Shown piece after piece: positions 1 through 7,647 of a stretch of 36,593 nucleotides of DNA. Position numbers and translations under genes: made by a program. Origin of the DNA: a virus; IMG/VR virus record IMGVR_UViG_3300025889_000380, positions 1 through 36,593 of that record; one strand, given 5' to 3'. Numbering within the stretch: position 1 is the stretch's first letter; the number at the start of each line of letters is the position of its first letter. Under the pieces are notes generated by a model that saw only the letters and a list, made by a program, of their open reading frames with translations, ran no database searches and had not been told where the DNA came from.

Positions 1-374
1 AGATGATGGATTTCTATATTAACTTCACACTTGATGAGGAATTTAACGAAACCGTCCAGTCACCTATTCATGAAGATTTCTCCTATGCTTCTTTTAGTGA
101 AGGGGAGAAAATGAGAATTGACCTTGCTCTGCTCTTTACTTGGAGAGAAGTTGCAAGAATGAAGAACTCGGTCAATACAAATCTTCTGATTATGGATGAG
201 GTGTTTGATAGTTCACTTGATGGATTTGGAACAGAAGAGTTCCTTAAGATTATTCGTTATGTGATTAAGGATGCAAATATCTTTGTCATCTCTCACAAGA
301 CTGGACTTGAGGACAGATTTGAAAGTGTCATAAAGTTTGAGAAAGTCAAAGGTTTTTCCCGTATGGTGGTCTGA
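1..374 (+). CDS. gp46: gp46 recombination endonuclease subunit, C-terminal part (partial)
   Basis: This is the 3' end of an SbcC/Rad50-type ATPase that enters from outside the window. In T4 gp46 pairs with the nuclease gp47 to resect DNA ends for recombination-dependent replication. The visible part has the ABC signature (FSEGEKMRIDLAL), the Walker B segment (LLIMDEVFDSSLD) and a following H-loop-like FVISHK. These are the expected elements, in order, of the C-terminal ATPase lobe. The N-terminal Walker A lobe and the coiled coil lie upstream and are not seen. The gene ends with TGA at 372-374 and a small basic ORF starts 14 bases later. The Met codons at 3 and 6 are internal, not starts. The family assignment is firm because the motif set and the neighbourhood agree. 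Confidence 0.9.
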   Translation, partial: MMDFYINFTLDEEFNETVQSPIHEDFSYASFSEGEKMRIDLALLFTWREVARMKNSVNTNLLIMDEVFDSSLDGFGTEEFLKIIRYVIKDANIFVISHKTGLEDRFESVIKFEKVKGFSRMVV

Positions 375-388
375 ACCACTCAAGAACA

Positions 389-526
389 ATGCAAGTCCCA
401 AACTGGAAGCACCATTCCAAGAAAGAACAGAAACGAAAACTTAAACCGCAGGCACTCCGACAAGCAAAGGCACGTCGCCAAGCACTCAAGAAGCGTCTCA
501 ATCAACGAGACGCTTCTTTTCTATAA
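389..526 (+). CDS. small highly basic hypothetical protein (45 aa)
   Basis: A 45-codon ORF begins with ATG (MQVPNWKHHSKK) 14 bases after gp46 and is extremely rich in Lys, Arg and Gln. It could be a small nucleic-acid-binding peptide; I recognise no family. Its last codons are built from the terminator hairpin at 491-519, so the 3' end of the ORF and the terminator share sequence. No strong Shine-Dalgarno is visible. It may be a real short gene co-transcribed with gp46 or a chance ORF; composition and position favour a gene only modestly. Confidence 0.4.
   Translation: MQVPNWKHHSKKEQKRKLKPQALRQAKARRQALKKRLNQRDASFL
491..519 (+). terminator. rho-independent terminator after gp46
   Basis: A perfect 9-bp stem (AAGCGTCTC / GAGACGCTT) with a 7-nt loop is followed by CTTTTC. 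It lies inside the end of the 45-aa ORF and just before a late promoter box. Confidence 0.75.
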
Positions 527-529
527 ATA
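522..529 (+). promoter_or_regulatory. T4-type late promoter box TATAAATA
   Basis: The sequence TATAAATA matches the T4 late promoter consensus recognised through gp55. It sits 20 bases before the start of the 68-aa capsid-targeted-like protein and directly after a terminator. Confidence 0.65.
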
Positions 530-549
530 TCTAAAAAGTATTTGTGTAA

Positions 550-756
550 ATGAAAACCTTCCAAGAGTTTGTTTCTGAAATGTCTTATCAAGGAATGAGT
601 AAAGATAAAGAAAGAAAGATAAAGAAACAAATAACTGCTGCTAAAAAGTTGGAAAAAGAAGCATCTCAAAAAGGTGATTTTGAGACAGCAACAAGGCATA
701 ATGAAAGAAGTAGAGCAATGAAAAATAGGGTAAAGAGAAGTGATTTATCCTTCTAA
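550..756 (+). CDS. small basic protein with capsid-targeting-like N-terminus (68 aa)
   Basis: The protein opens with MKTFQEFVSEM, which closely resembles the capsid-targeting sequence of T4 internal proteins IPI-IPIII (MKTYQEF then a prohead-protease site ending in E). The rest is a short, highly charged, Lys-rich helix (KKQITAAKKLEKEASQ). In T4 such proteins are packed into the prohead core, trimmed by gp21 and injected with the DNA. A late promoter box precedes the gene and a terminator follows it, which fits a late virion component. The inference is packaging into the head; the function after injection is unknown. The similarity to T4 leaders is seen in sequence; the packaging role is inferred. 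Confidence 0.65.
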   Translation: MKTFQEFVSEMSYQGMSKDKERKIKKQITAAKKLEKEASQKGDFETATRHNERSRAMKNRVKRSDLSF

Positions 757-763
757 AACGAAT

Positions 764-784
764 GAGGTCAAAAGACCTCCTTTT
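764..784 (+). terminator. rho-independent terminator
   Basis: The stem GAGGTC / GACCTC with an AAAA loop is followed by CTTTT. It closes the 68-aa gene and runs straight into the late box of the next gene. Confidence 0.75.
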
Positions 785-791
785 ATAAATA
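784..791 (+). promoter_or_regulatory. late promoter box TATAAATA before GIY-YIG endonuclease
   Basis: TATAAATA lies immediately after the terminator and 25 bases before the ATG of the endonuclease. Unlike at four other endonuclease genes in this window, I found no inverted repeat enclosing this box. Confidence 0.6.
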
Positions 792-816
792 ATAGTGTAT
801 AGTGCGTGTCCCAAAA

Positions 817-1485
817 ATGAGTAATCAATATTATACTTATGCTTGGTTAAGAGAAGATAGGACACCTTACTATATTGGAAAGGGGATTGGAAATAGAGCA
901 TATCGTGCTCACAGAAGAGGTGATAGTTATATTTCTGCTCCACCAAGAAATAGAGTAATATTCTTAAAGACAAATCTAACAGAGTTTGATGCTTATAAAC
1001 ACGAAAACTATATCATTAGCGTTCTTGGTATAAAAGAAGATGGTGGAATATTAATCAATCTGTCTTATGGTGGTGAAGGAAGTTCTGGTAGAAAACCAAG
1101 TGAATATTGTATTCAAAGAATAAAAGAAACAAACACTGGAAAAACTCTTACAGAAGAGCACAAGAATAAAGTTTCTCAACAAGTATCACAGAGAAGATGG
1201 TGGAACAATGGTGAAGTTGATAAACATACTATTGAATGTCCCGGTGATGGTTGGGTTCTTGGAAGATTATTCAATACTAAAAGTGAAAAGTATAAAACAA
1301 AAGAGTTTCGTGAAAAGTCAAGGAAAAACAATCTTGGTAAAAATGTTAGTGATGAAACGAGAAAGAAACAAAGTAAAGTAAGAATAGGAAGAAGGTGGTG
1401 GAATGATGGTGAGAAAACGAAGTTATGTTATGAATGTCCTGGTGATGGGTGGGTCTTGGGGAGACCAGGACACTTGATAAACTGA
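817..1485 (+). CDS. free-standing GIY-YIG homing endonuclease with NUMOD3-like and repeated tail modules
   Basis: The N-terminus carries a GIY-YIG nuclease core: YTYAWLRED followed by PYYIGKG and conserved Arg and His, then Glu in YKHENYI. Two NUMOD3-like DNA-binding segments follow (NTGKTLTEEHKNK and NLGKNVSDETRKK). Each leads into a near-identical tail module, RRWWN(N/D)GE followed by ECPGDGWVLGR, at about residues 129-153 and 195-218. Such enzymes cut unoccupied alleles and spread their own gene by recombination; they are common in T4-like phages. I prefer the ATG at 817 over the in-frame GTG at 802 because MSNQYYTY leads directly into the domain. It lies between a small packaged-like protein and the VWA gene. 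The target is not evident. Confidence 0.85.
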   Translation: MSNQYYTYAWLREDRTPYYIGKGIGNRAYRAHRRGDSYISAPPRNRVIFLKTNLTEFDAYKHENYIISVLGIKEDGGILINLSYGGEGSSGRKPSEYCIQRIKETNTGKTLTEEHKNKVSQQVSQRRWWNNGEVDKHTIECPGDGWVLGRLFNTKSEKYKTKEFREKSRKNNLGKNVSDETRKKQSKVRIGRRWWNDGEKTKLCYECPGDGWVLGRPGHLIN

Positions 1486-1518
1486 CCCACCCTACAAACT
1501 TTTAGGGATTTCGTGCTC

Positions 1519-1524
1519 TATAAT
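1519..1524 (+). promoter_or_regulatory. possible -10 box TATAAT before the VWA gene
   Basis: A perfect TATAAT stands 22 bases before the ATG of the VWA-domain gene, but no TTGACA-like -35 stands at 16-18 bases. It could be an activator-dependent (middle-type) promoter or chance. Confidence 0.3.
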
Positions 1525-1546
1525 AAGGACATAACGCACAACCAAA

Positions 1547-3742
1547 ATGCCCGTTAATCACGAAGTTAAAGGAATGCTCGCCAAACTTATGGCGACAGAA
1601 GATATTGTTGTTGAGCACAAGAAAGTGGAGACTGCCTGCTTTAATGTCCACACTCGTGTTCTGACGCTTCCTCTGTGGAAGAAAGCGAGCAATGTTGTCT
1701 ATGATTTGCTTGTCGCACACGAATGTGGTCATAGCATTTTCACACCTGATGAGGATTGGTTGGATACTGTAAAGGTTCCTCATCAGTTTGTGAATGTTGT
1801 TGAGGATGCCCGCATTGAGAAACTGATGAAGCGTAGGTATGCTGGTCTATCTAAGACTTTCTTCAATGGTTATAAAGAACTGAATGAAGATGATTTCTTC
1901 CAGATTGCTGATGAGGATGTTTCTTCTTTCAATCTTGCAGATCGTTCTAACCTTTACTTCAAAATTGGTAACTTCATCACTCTAGATTTCAAACCAGAAG
2001 AACAGGAAATCATTAACCTAATTAATGCCTGTGAGAGTTTTGCTGATACTCTGATTGCTGCAGAAGAACTCTATAAGTATTGTAAGAAAGAGAAGGAACA
2101 ACAGCAGAAAGTTTCTGACTTCGATTCTCACGAAACTCAGGGAAATTCTCAGTCTCCTGCTAATGAAAATGTGGAGACTAATAACTCCTCTTCTGAGCAA
2201 GATGGGGAGAGTGATAACTCTCAGGAACAACAACCTGATTCTGAGCAATCCTATGGCGGAACTGCTCAAGGTGATCAGACACCAGTAAGTTCTACCGAAG
2301 ATAAAGAAGAACTTGAAGTTCGCACTGCGGATTCTTTGGAAGATAAAATTCGTGACCTTGTTGGTAATGCCTTTGAAGAAAACATCTATGTTGAGATTCC
2401 TCAAGTAAATCTTGATACTATTATTGGTAAGAACTCTGAGGTTCATAAAGATATCAATAACTCTTTTGAGCACCAACAAAAGATTCATATTGAACATGCG
2501 ACGGATAAGGGATACACTCCCGCAAATCTCTATAAGGAAACTGATATTGAGTTTAAGAAGTTTAAGGTATCTGCTCAAAAAGAAGTTAACTATCTGGTAA
2601 AAGAGTTTGAGTGCCGCAAGGCAGCAGATCAGTATGCTCGCACATCAACTGCTCGCACTGGTATTCTTGATTGCACCAAACTTCATACCTACAAATACAA
2701 CGAAGACCTCTTCAAAAAGGTTTCTGTGATTCCCGATGGTAAGAATCATGGTCTGGTGTTTGTTCTGGACTGGAGTGGTTCTATGTCTGATGTGATGCTT
2801 GATACTTGTAAGCAACTCTTTAATCTTGTTTGGTTCTGCAAGAAAGTTTCTATTCCTTTTGAAGTGTATGCTTTCACTAATGAGTGGCGTCGTGGTGAAT
2901 ATGATTATGAGAATGATCGTTATTCTGCAGCAGACCGCACTCCTCACTATCAAAAGAAAGATGGGCTTCTGGTCGTTGACGAGACCTTCTCTATGATGAA
3001 TATTCTTACTAGCAAAGTTTCTGGTAAAGAACTGGAGCATCAAATGCTGAACATTTGGCGTCTTGCTTATTGCTTTGGTAGGACCTATCAATGTGCCTTT
3101 ACCTATCCTAATCGTTTGTGTCTTTCTGGAACTCCTCTGAATGAAGCACTGATTACTCTTCATCAGATTCTTCCCAAATTCCAGAAAGAAAATAAACTGC
3201 AGAAAGTTCAGTGTATTGTTCTGACTGATGGTGAAGCAAATCAATTGATTCGTCACAAAGAAGTCCAACGTCCTTATCAGAAAGATTCTTATATTGGCAA
3301 TGGATATATTGCTCCTATGAGTACATTTCTTCGTGACCGTAAGATGGGAACAACCTATCAGTTTGGTTATGGGTATCATGAATTCACTGATGTTCTTCTC
3401 AGGAACCTGAAAGATAAGTTTTCCAATACAAACTTTATTGGTATTCGTGTTCTTGAAAGTCGCAATGCAAGTCGGTTTATCGGACTTTATCACTCTATCA
3501 ATGATGGTAAGGTGTATGATAAAATCCAGAGTGACTGGAAGAAACTGAAGAGTTTCACTATTACTAACTCTGGTTATGACGCATACTTTGGAATGTCAGC
3601 AACCGCACTTTCTCAGGATTCTGAGTTTGAAGTTGCTGAGGATGCTACCAAATCACAAATCAAGTCTGCTTTTGTAAAGTCTCTAAAAACTAAGAAACTG
3701 AATAAAAAAGTTCTTGGTGAGTTCATTTCTCTTGTAGCATAA
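1547..3742 (+). CDS. VWA-domain protein with N-terminal HExxH-like motif, CobT-like partner of the CobS ATPase
   Basis: This 731-aa protein has three parts. Residues 1-150 contain AHECGHS (HECGH at 58-62), an HExxH-type zinc-binding pattern, followed by conserved acidic residues (VVEDARIEKLM) as in gluzincin-like proteases. Residues about 190-265 are an acidic, Gln/Ser-rich low-complexity linker. Residues from about 400 form a von Willebrand A domain with the metal-binding motif DWSGSM (408-413) and later TDGEAN. This layout resembles CobT, the VWA partner of the MoxR-family ATPase CobS, and a CobS-like gene lies 1.6 kb downstream. MoxR-VWA pairs usually act as chaperone or metal-insertion machines. 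Whether the HECGH site is catalytic is unknown. A link to cobalt insertion is only a family-level hypothesis. Confidence 0.75.
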   Translation: MPVNHEVKGMLAKLMATEDIVVEHKKVETACFNVHTRVLTLPLWKKASNVVYDLLVAHECGHSIFTPDEDWLDTVKVPHQFVNVVEDARIEKLMKRRYAGLSKTFFNGYKELNEDDFFQIADEDVSSFNLADRSNLYFKIGNFITLDFKPEEQEIINLINACESFADTLIAAEELYKYCKKEKEQQQKVSDFDSHETQGNSQSPANENVETNNSSSEQDGESDNSQEQQPDSEQSYGGTAQGDQTPVSSTEDKEELEVRTADSLEDKIRDLVGNAFEENIYVEIPQVNLDTIIGKNSEVHKDINNSFEHQQKIHIEHATDKGYTPANLYKETDIEFKKFKVSAQKEVNYLVKEFECRKAADQYARTSTARTGILDCTKLHTYKYNEDLFKKVSVIPDGKNHGLVFVLDWSGSMSDVMLDTCKQLFNLVWFCKKVSIPFEVYAFTNEWRRGEYDYENDRYSAADRTPHYQKKDGLLVVDETFSMMNILTSKVSGKELEHQMLNIWRLAYCFGRTYQCAFTYPNRLCLSGTPLNEALITLHQILPKFQKENKLQKVQCIVLTDGEANQLIRHKEVQRPYQKDSYIGNGYIAPMSTFLRDRKMGTTYQFGYGYHEFTDVLLRNLKDKFSNTNFIGIRVLESRNASRFIGLYHSINDGKVYDKIQSDWKKLKSFTITNSGYDAYFGMSATALSQDSEFEVAEDATKSQIKSAFVKSLKTKKLNKKVLGEFISLVA

Positions 3743-3745
3743 ATA
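3738..3745 (+). promoter_or_regulatory. late promoter box CATAAATA
   Basis: CATAAATA overlaps the stop codon of the VWA gene and lies 21 bases before the ATG of the internal-protein-like gene at 3767. Confidence 0.6.
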
Positions 3746-3766
3746 TTCAAAAAGTGTTTAGTAGAG

Positions 3767-5074
3767 ATGAAGACCTATCAAGAATTTACCACTGAAGCAT
3801 ATGGTCGTCGTGGTCCCCGCCCTGTTCGTGGTAGGGACTATGAGGATTTTAAAGGTCTTCCCAAACCCTCTGGTGATTTGGGTGGAAAGTTTCAGGGTGG
3901 TTGGTTGAAAAAGAAAGAGGAAAAGACTAGAAAGAAGAGTGCTGCGGAGAGAATGGATGCTGCAGGTAAGAGACTTGGATTGCCTGAAGAATTTGAGATT
4001 GAAGAAGGAATGTCCATGAAGGACTTCAAAGCAAACCGTCAGAAGAATAAAAGAAGAGCTGCTTCTGCCGATGCTAAGAAGAGAGGTCATGTAGGTAAAG
4101 AATGGTACAACAGTGGTAGAACCTATTCTCCCGATGAAGCAAAGAGAATGCGTTCAAAACTGGATGATGAAGAAAGAAGCACAAGATATCGTAGTTCTAT
4201 AGACCCTGAGGGTAATGATAGTAACTACTCTGCAGACAAGACAAAGAATCCTAAGAAACTTCGTAAGCAGAAAGCAATGGGAGAACTTGGTGAAGGTATT
4301 GGAATGACTGTGGCAGGTGCTTTAGGAAATCCTCCAACACTTAGTAAGAGAATGAAACTTAAGAGAGTTCTTATTGCTCGTGAGATTGAGAAGAATACTG
4401 AAAAAAATAAAAAGAAAAAGTATAGTGGTAAAGCAAAAGAAGAAGTTAATGAGTTGTTTGTTACTAGAAAATCTCCAGAACAAAGAGCAGATGAAAAGAG
4501 AAAGAAAAAAGTTGCTGAACTTATTCGTTTAATGAAACATGCTAAAGATACTCATTCTGATGTAGCAATAAAACCTATAGCAAAGGAAGAGTATATTGAT
4601 GAAACTTCTTTAAATAGAGTTCGTTCAAAATCAGAAAGGGGTGGTATGGCAATTATGTCTGCTCAAAGAGGAGACAAATCCAAAAAAGAAAATAAGGCAC
4701 GTTCTAGTCAATTAGAAAAAGACATTAGAGGAGCTGGTCTTCCAGGACCCACCAAAGTCTCTGGTCGTTATACTGAAAATCCAGGAACATCGCAAGAGAA
4801 GAAAGTTGGTGAGAAATCACATGTAGTTTCTTCTGGTAAAATGGGTAAGAGAAAGTTTAAGAAAGCAATCACTAAACTTGGTAAAAAGTATAATCAGGAT
4901 TCTGTTCTAATTCAAAAGAAACCAAAAGGTGATGCTCAATTAGTGGGAACTAACAAGTCTTGGCCTGGAGAAGGTAAGCGTGTTAAAGTTGGTAAAATGA
5001 ATCCAGGCAAAACTGGTGAGTTTGATACAAAAGTCAAAAACAAAACATTTACTTATGAGGAATATGAAAACTAA
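3767..5074 (+). CDS. large basic protein with T4 internal-protein-like capsid-targeting leader
   Basis: The protein starts MKTYQEFTTEA, nearly identical to the capsid-targeting leader of T4 internal proteins (MKTYQEFIAEA), in which gp21 cuts after the final Glu. The remaining 420 residues are strongly basic, full of KKK and RKK runs, Gly, Ser and Pro, and look largely disordered. A second candidate gp21 site, EIEE followed by GMS, lies near residue 83. A late promoter precedes it. The likely role is a head-core or internal protein that is packaged, cleaved and perhaps injected; this is inferred from the leader, charge and promoter. I recognise no enzymatic domain. The next small gene overlaps its 3' end by 11 bases. 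Confidence 0.7.
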   Translation: MKTYQEFTTEAYGRRGPRPVRGRDYEDFKGLPKPSGDLGGKFQGGWLKKKEEKTRKKSAAERMDAAGKRLGLPEEFEIEEGMSMKDFKANRQKNKRRAASADAKKRGHVGKEWYNSGRTYSPDEAKRMRSKLDDEERSTRYRSSIDPEGNDSNYSADKTKNPKKLRKQKAMGELGEGIGMTVAGALGNPPTLSKRMKLKRVLIAREIEKNTEKNKKKKYSGKAKEEVNELFVTRKSPEQRADEKRKKKVAELIRLMKHAKDTHSDVAIKPIAKEEYIDETSLNRVRSKSERGGMAIMSAQRGDKSKKENKARSSQLEKDIRGAGLPGPTKVSGRYTENPGTSQEKKVGEKSHVVSSGKMGKRKFKKAITKLGKKYNQDSVLIQKKPKGDAQLVGTNKSWPGEGKRVKVGKMNPGKTGEFDTKVKNKTFTYEEYEN

Positions 5075-5249
5075 ATTTCCGTTTGACCATGTTGTCAAAG
5101 TAGACGCAAAAGAAGTATGGATTAAGTGTAATAGCAGCACAACTGCTATGGGTATTCCTGCCCTAGTGAATAAGTATTATCCAGGTTATACTGGACATAT
5201 TGCTAGTGAAGAGTACCTAAAGGAACTCAAGAACCAGTTGGCGAACTGA
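5064..5249 (+). CDS. hypothetical protein (61 aa)
   Basis: A 61-aa ORF overlaps the end of the preceding gene by 11 bases and has a GAGG-type ribosome site just before its ATG (MKTKFPFDHVVKVDAKE). Earlier in-frame starts at 5016 and 5055 would lengthen the overlap and lack a better ribosome site. The protein is mixed-charge and likely globular; its C-terminal half contains GIPALVNKYYPGYTG and a final helix. No family is recognised. A strong terminator follows directly. Confidence 0.6.
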   Translation: MKTKFPFDHVVKVDAKEVWIKCNSSTTAMGIPALVNKYYPGYTGHIASEEYLKELKNQLAN

Positions 5250-5253
5250 CCAC

Positions 5254-5278
5254 AGGGGTCCCAAGCGGACCCCTTTTT
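5254..5278 (+). terminator. rho-independent terminator
   Basis: The 8-bp stem AGGGGTCC / GGACCCCT with a 5-nt loop is followed by a T-run. It separates the late unit from the cobS unit. Confidence 0.85.
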
Positions 5279-5282
5279 GGTC

Positions 5283-5288
5283 TATAAT
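5283..5288 (+). promoter_or_regulatory. possible -10 box TATAAT before cobS
   Basis: TATAAT lies 25 bases before the chosen cobS start, right after a terminator. There is no recognisable -35 hexamer, so it could be an activator-dependent middle promoter. Confidence 0.35.
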
Positions 5289-5313
5289 AACGGAGTTGAA
5301 ACAAAGCAAACGA

Positions 5314-6417
5314 ATGGCACTCTCCTCCGACTACATCCGCACTTCTCTCCAGAACCTGTATGGTAACAGCGTTACTGGTGCTGATATTCGTGCCTGGTGT
5401 AATCTGAACGATGCTAACTATCAAACTGTTACTAAGAAACTTGACCAGTTTAAAGTTGGCCGTGGTAAGTGGAATCTTGAAGTGACTCAACAAAAAGTAG
5501 AAGAAATCGAACGTACTTTCCAAGCACCTGCTGTGGTTCCTCCTGTAGAGCAAAACCTTATTCCTGAAAAAGATGATACCTTCGTCAAGTTTGGTAACTT
5601 TGCTGATGTTAAAAAAATTATCCAGTCCCGTCTGTTTTATCCGACGTTCATTACGGGTCTGTCGGGTAATGGTAAAACGTTCAGTGTGGAGCAAGCGTGT
5701 GCTCAACTGAAGCGTGAATTGATCCGTGTAAATATTACTATTGAAACTGATGAAGATGACCTTATCGGTGGTTTTAGGCTTGTTGATGGGAACACTGCAT
5801 GGCATAACGGTCCCGTCATCGAAGCACTGGAGCGAGGAGCAATCCTTCTCCTTGATGAGATCGACCTCGCATCTAACAAAATCCTCTGCCTTCAGTCTAT
5901 TCTAGAAGGCAAGGGTGTCTTCCTGAAGAAGATTGGTCGCTGGGTGAAACCTGCCGCTGGTTTCAATGTGATCGCAACAGCTAACACTAAGGGTAAGGGT
6001 TCTGATGATGGTCGTTTCATCGGCACCAACGTGCTCAACGAGGCATTCCTGGAACGCTTCCCTGTGACCTTTGAGCAGTCCTATCCTGCCCCTGCAACCG
6101 AGCAGAAGATCCTGGAAGGGGTTGCTCTGGACCTTGGTGTGGAAGATCGTGATTTCTGCAAGCGTCTGGTGGACTGGGGTGATATCATCCGCAAGACCTT
6201 CTATGATGGTGGTATTGAGGAAATCATCAGCACCCGCCGCCTGGTTCATATTATCCGTGCTTACAGCATCTTCCAAGATAAGGCAAAGGCAATCCAAGTG
6301 TGTGTAAACCGCTTCGATGACGAAACCAAGCAAGCCTTCCTGGAACTGTATGATAAAGTTGATGCCGATTTTCAGATGCCTTCTGAAGAGTCCATTGACA
6401 CATTCCAGTCTGTTTGA
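5314..6417 (+). CDS. cobS: CobS-like MoxR-family AAA+ ATPase
   Basis: This 367-aa protein has an N-terminal region (1-85) followed by a AAA+ core: Walker A GLSGNGKT (115-122), Walker B ILLLDEID (177-184) and a sensor-like IATANTKGKG. It falls in the MoxR/CobS group, whose members pair with VWA proteins; a CobT-like VWA gene lies upstream in this window. In bacteria CobS and CobT help insert cobalt into the corrin ring. The homologue is widespread in cyanomyoviruses, but its real function there is debated. I use ATG 5314 (MALSSDYIRTS) rather than TTG 5296. The second half of the gene uses more G/C-ending codons than its neighbours, which may mark a host-derived or highly expressed gene. Confidence 0.8.
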   Translation: MALSSDYIRTSLQNLYGNSVTGADIRAWCNLNDANYQTVTKKLDQFKVGRGKWNLEVTQQKVEEIERTFQAPAVVPPVEQNLIPEKDDTFVKFGNFADVKKIIQSRLFYPTFITGLSGNGKTFSVEQACAQLKRELIRVNITIETDEDDLIGGFRLVDGNTAWHNGPVIEALERGAILLLDEIDLASNKILCLQSILEGKGVFLKKIGRWVKPAAGFNVIATANTKGKGSDDGRFIGTNVLNEAFLERFPVTFEQSYPAPATEQKILEGVALDLGVEDRDFCKRLVDWGDIIRKTFYDGGIEEIISTRRLVHIIRAYSIFQDKAKAIQVCVNRFDDETKQAFLELYDKVDADFQMPSEESIDTFQSV

Positions 6418-6423
6418 TAGAAT
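6395..6423 (+). promoter_or_regulatory. sigma-70-type promoter for the gp45 operon (TTGACA-17-TAGAAT)
   Basis: TTGACA (6395-6400) and TAGAAT (6418-6423) are separated by exactly 17 bases. The -35 lies in the end of cobS and the -10 overlaps its stop. The next genes are the DUF3310-like gene (6473) and gp45. Confidence 0.6.
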
Positions 6424-6425
6424 GT

Positions 6426-6450
6426 GGGGAGGTCAATGTGCCTCCTCTTT
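6426..6450 (+). terminator. possible weak terminator after cobS
   Basis: GGAGG (6428-6432) and CCTCC (6441-6445) form a short stem with an 8-nt loop followed by TCTTTTG. It is shorter than the other terminators in the window. Confidence 0.45.
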
Positions 6451-6472
6451 TGTTCTTTTACTATGAAATAAA

Positions 6473-6979
6473 ATGTCTGAAAACTTTGAGAGCACTTACG
6501 AAAGTTCAATCGCCAAAACGTTTGGTGATGCAGTAATTACAGGTGGTTCTGGAACTGATACTATTTCATTCTCGGGGGCACAAGATTACTGGGACTATGA
6601 TGGAATTGATCTTGTTGGAAATCCTTACACTGCTCCCGATACTATTACTTTTAACTTGAATATGTCTGAAGATACGAATAAAAATGGTTTCTGGAAATAC
6701 GAAGAAGATAAAACTTTGAAGGAGGTTGAGCAATATCTTTCTAGCACTTATCATTCTCACTATACTTCCGAACAATCTAAAACTCAAACTCTCGATTTGA
6801 TTGAGAGTATTGGCGATGCAGAAGCATTTACTCGTTCAAATGCTATCAAGTATCTTTCTCGATTTGGTAAGAAGAATGGTAAATCTAAGATGGACATTTT
6901 GAAAGCAATCCATTATTGTATTCTTCTGTACCACTTTGCTGGTCTTCACAAAAACACTACTTCCGACTTTCCTTATTGA
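6473..6979 (+). CDS. DUF3310-like protein
   Basis: This 168-aa protein has an unassigned N-terminal half rich in Gly, Asp and Thr, and a C-terminal segment (about 95-160) matching DUF3310: HYTSEQSKTQ, then LDLIESIGD, then a conserved AIKYLSRFGKKNGKS, then DILKAIHYCILLY. DUF3310 is widespread in phages next to nucleotide and replication genes; it is sometimes labelled nucleotide kinase, but I know of no firm activity. It is the first gene downstream of a sigma-70-like promoter and ends 2 bases before the gp45 start, so it is probably co-expressed with the sliding clamp. Confidence 0.65.
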   Translation: MSENFESTYESSIAKTFGDAVITGGSGTDTISFSGAQDYWDYDGIDLVGNPYTAPDTITFNLNMSEDTNKNGFWKYEEDKTLKEVEQYLSSTYHSHYTSEQSKTQTLDLIESIGDAEAFTRSNAIKYLSRFGKKNGKSKMDILKAIHYCILLYHFAGLHKNTTSDFPY

Positions 6980-6981
6980 TT

Positions 6982-7647
6982 ATGAAACTCTCTGACAAAA
7001 CTCTTACTCTGCTGAAGAACTTTTCTTCTATTAATCAGTCCATTCTTTTTAAGGAAGGAAATAATCTTCGCACTATTTCTGTAATGAAGAATATACTGGC
7101 AGAAGCAACAATTGAAGAGGAACTCCCTAAAGACTTTGGTATCTATGATTTGAACCAGTTTTTGAATGGTCTAAATCTCCATCAGAATGCTGAACTTGAT
7201 TTTCAGAATGATGGTTATGTAGTAATTAAAGAAGGTAAGTCTCGTTCAAAGTATTTCTTTGCTGACCCAAATGTAATCATCACCCCCCCAGAAAAAGATA
7301 TTGTTCTTCCGAGTGAAGATGTTTGTTTCCTTCTTGATACCAAAGAACTTGATAAACTCCTTAAGGCTGCTGCTGTTTATCAACTGCCTGACTTGTCTGT
7401 GGTTGGTGAAGCAGGTGTGGTGAAACTGGTGGTTCGTGATAAAAAGAACGATACTTCCAACGATTTCTCTGTGATTGTTGGTGAGACTGGTGAAGTGTTC
7501 ACATTCAACTTCAAGGTAGAAAACATTAAGATTCTTCCTGGAAACTATGAGGTGGTCATTTCACGAAAACTTCTGTCACGATTCAGGAATACTGGATTTA
7601 ATGTGACTTATCATATTGCTCTGGAACCTGATTCTACTTTCGGATGA
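6982..7647 (+). CDS. gp45: gp45 sliding clamp
   Basis: This 221-aa protein matches T4 gp45 in length and in its start (MKLSDKTLTLLKNFSSINQS). The trimeric clamp encircles DNA, tethers gp43 polymerase and in T4 also activates late transcription. The repeated beta/alpha pattern of a PCNA-fold protein is visible, with IYDLNQFLNGL and FLLDTKELDKLLKAA at equivalent helix positions. The start is the ATG at 6982, 2 bases after the preceding stop; an upstream in-frame start at 6916 would lie deep in the previous gene. Its stop overlaps the next ATG in an ATGA junction. It lies in the operon leading to the clamp loader gp44/gp62, as in T4. Confidence 0.9.
   Translation: MKLSDKTLTLLKNFSSINQSILFKEGNNLRTISVMKNILAEATIEEELPKDFGIYDLNQFLNGLNLHQNAELDFQNDGYVVIKEGKSRSKYFFADPNVIITPPEKDIVLPSEDVCFLLDTKELDKLLKAAAVYQLPDLSVVGEAGVVKLVVRDKKNDTSNDFSVIVGETGEVFTFNFKVENIKILPGNYEVVISRKLLSRFRNTGFNVTYHIALEPDSTFG

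Noticed and set aside
2018-3493. Long open frames on the minus strand across the VWA gene
   Set aside because: They mirror codon bias of the real gene on the plus strand, have no conserved motifs or ribosome sites, and every certain gene is on the plus strand.
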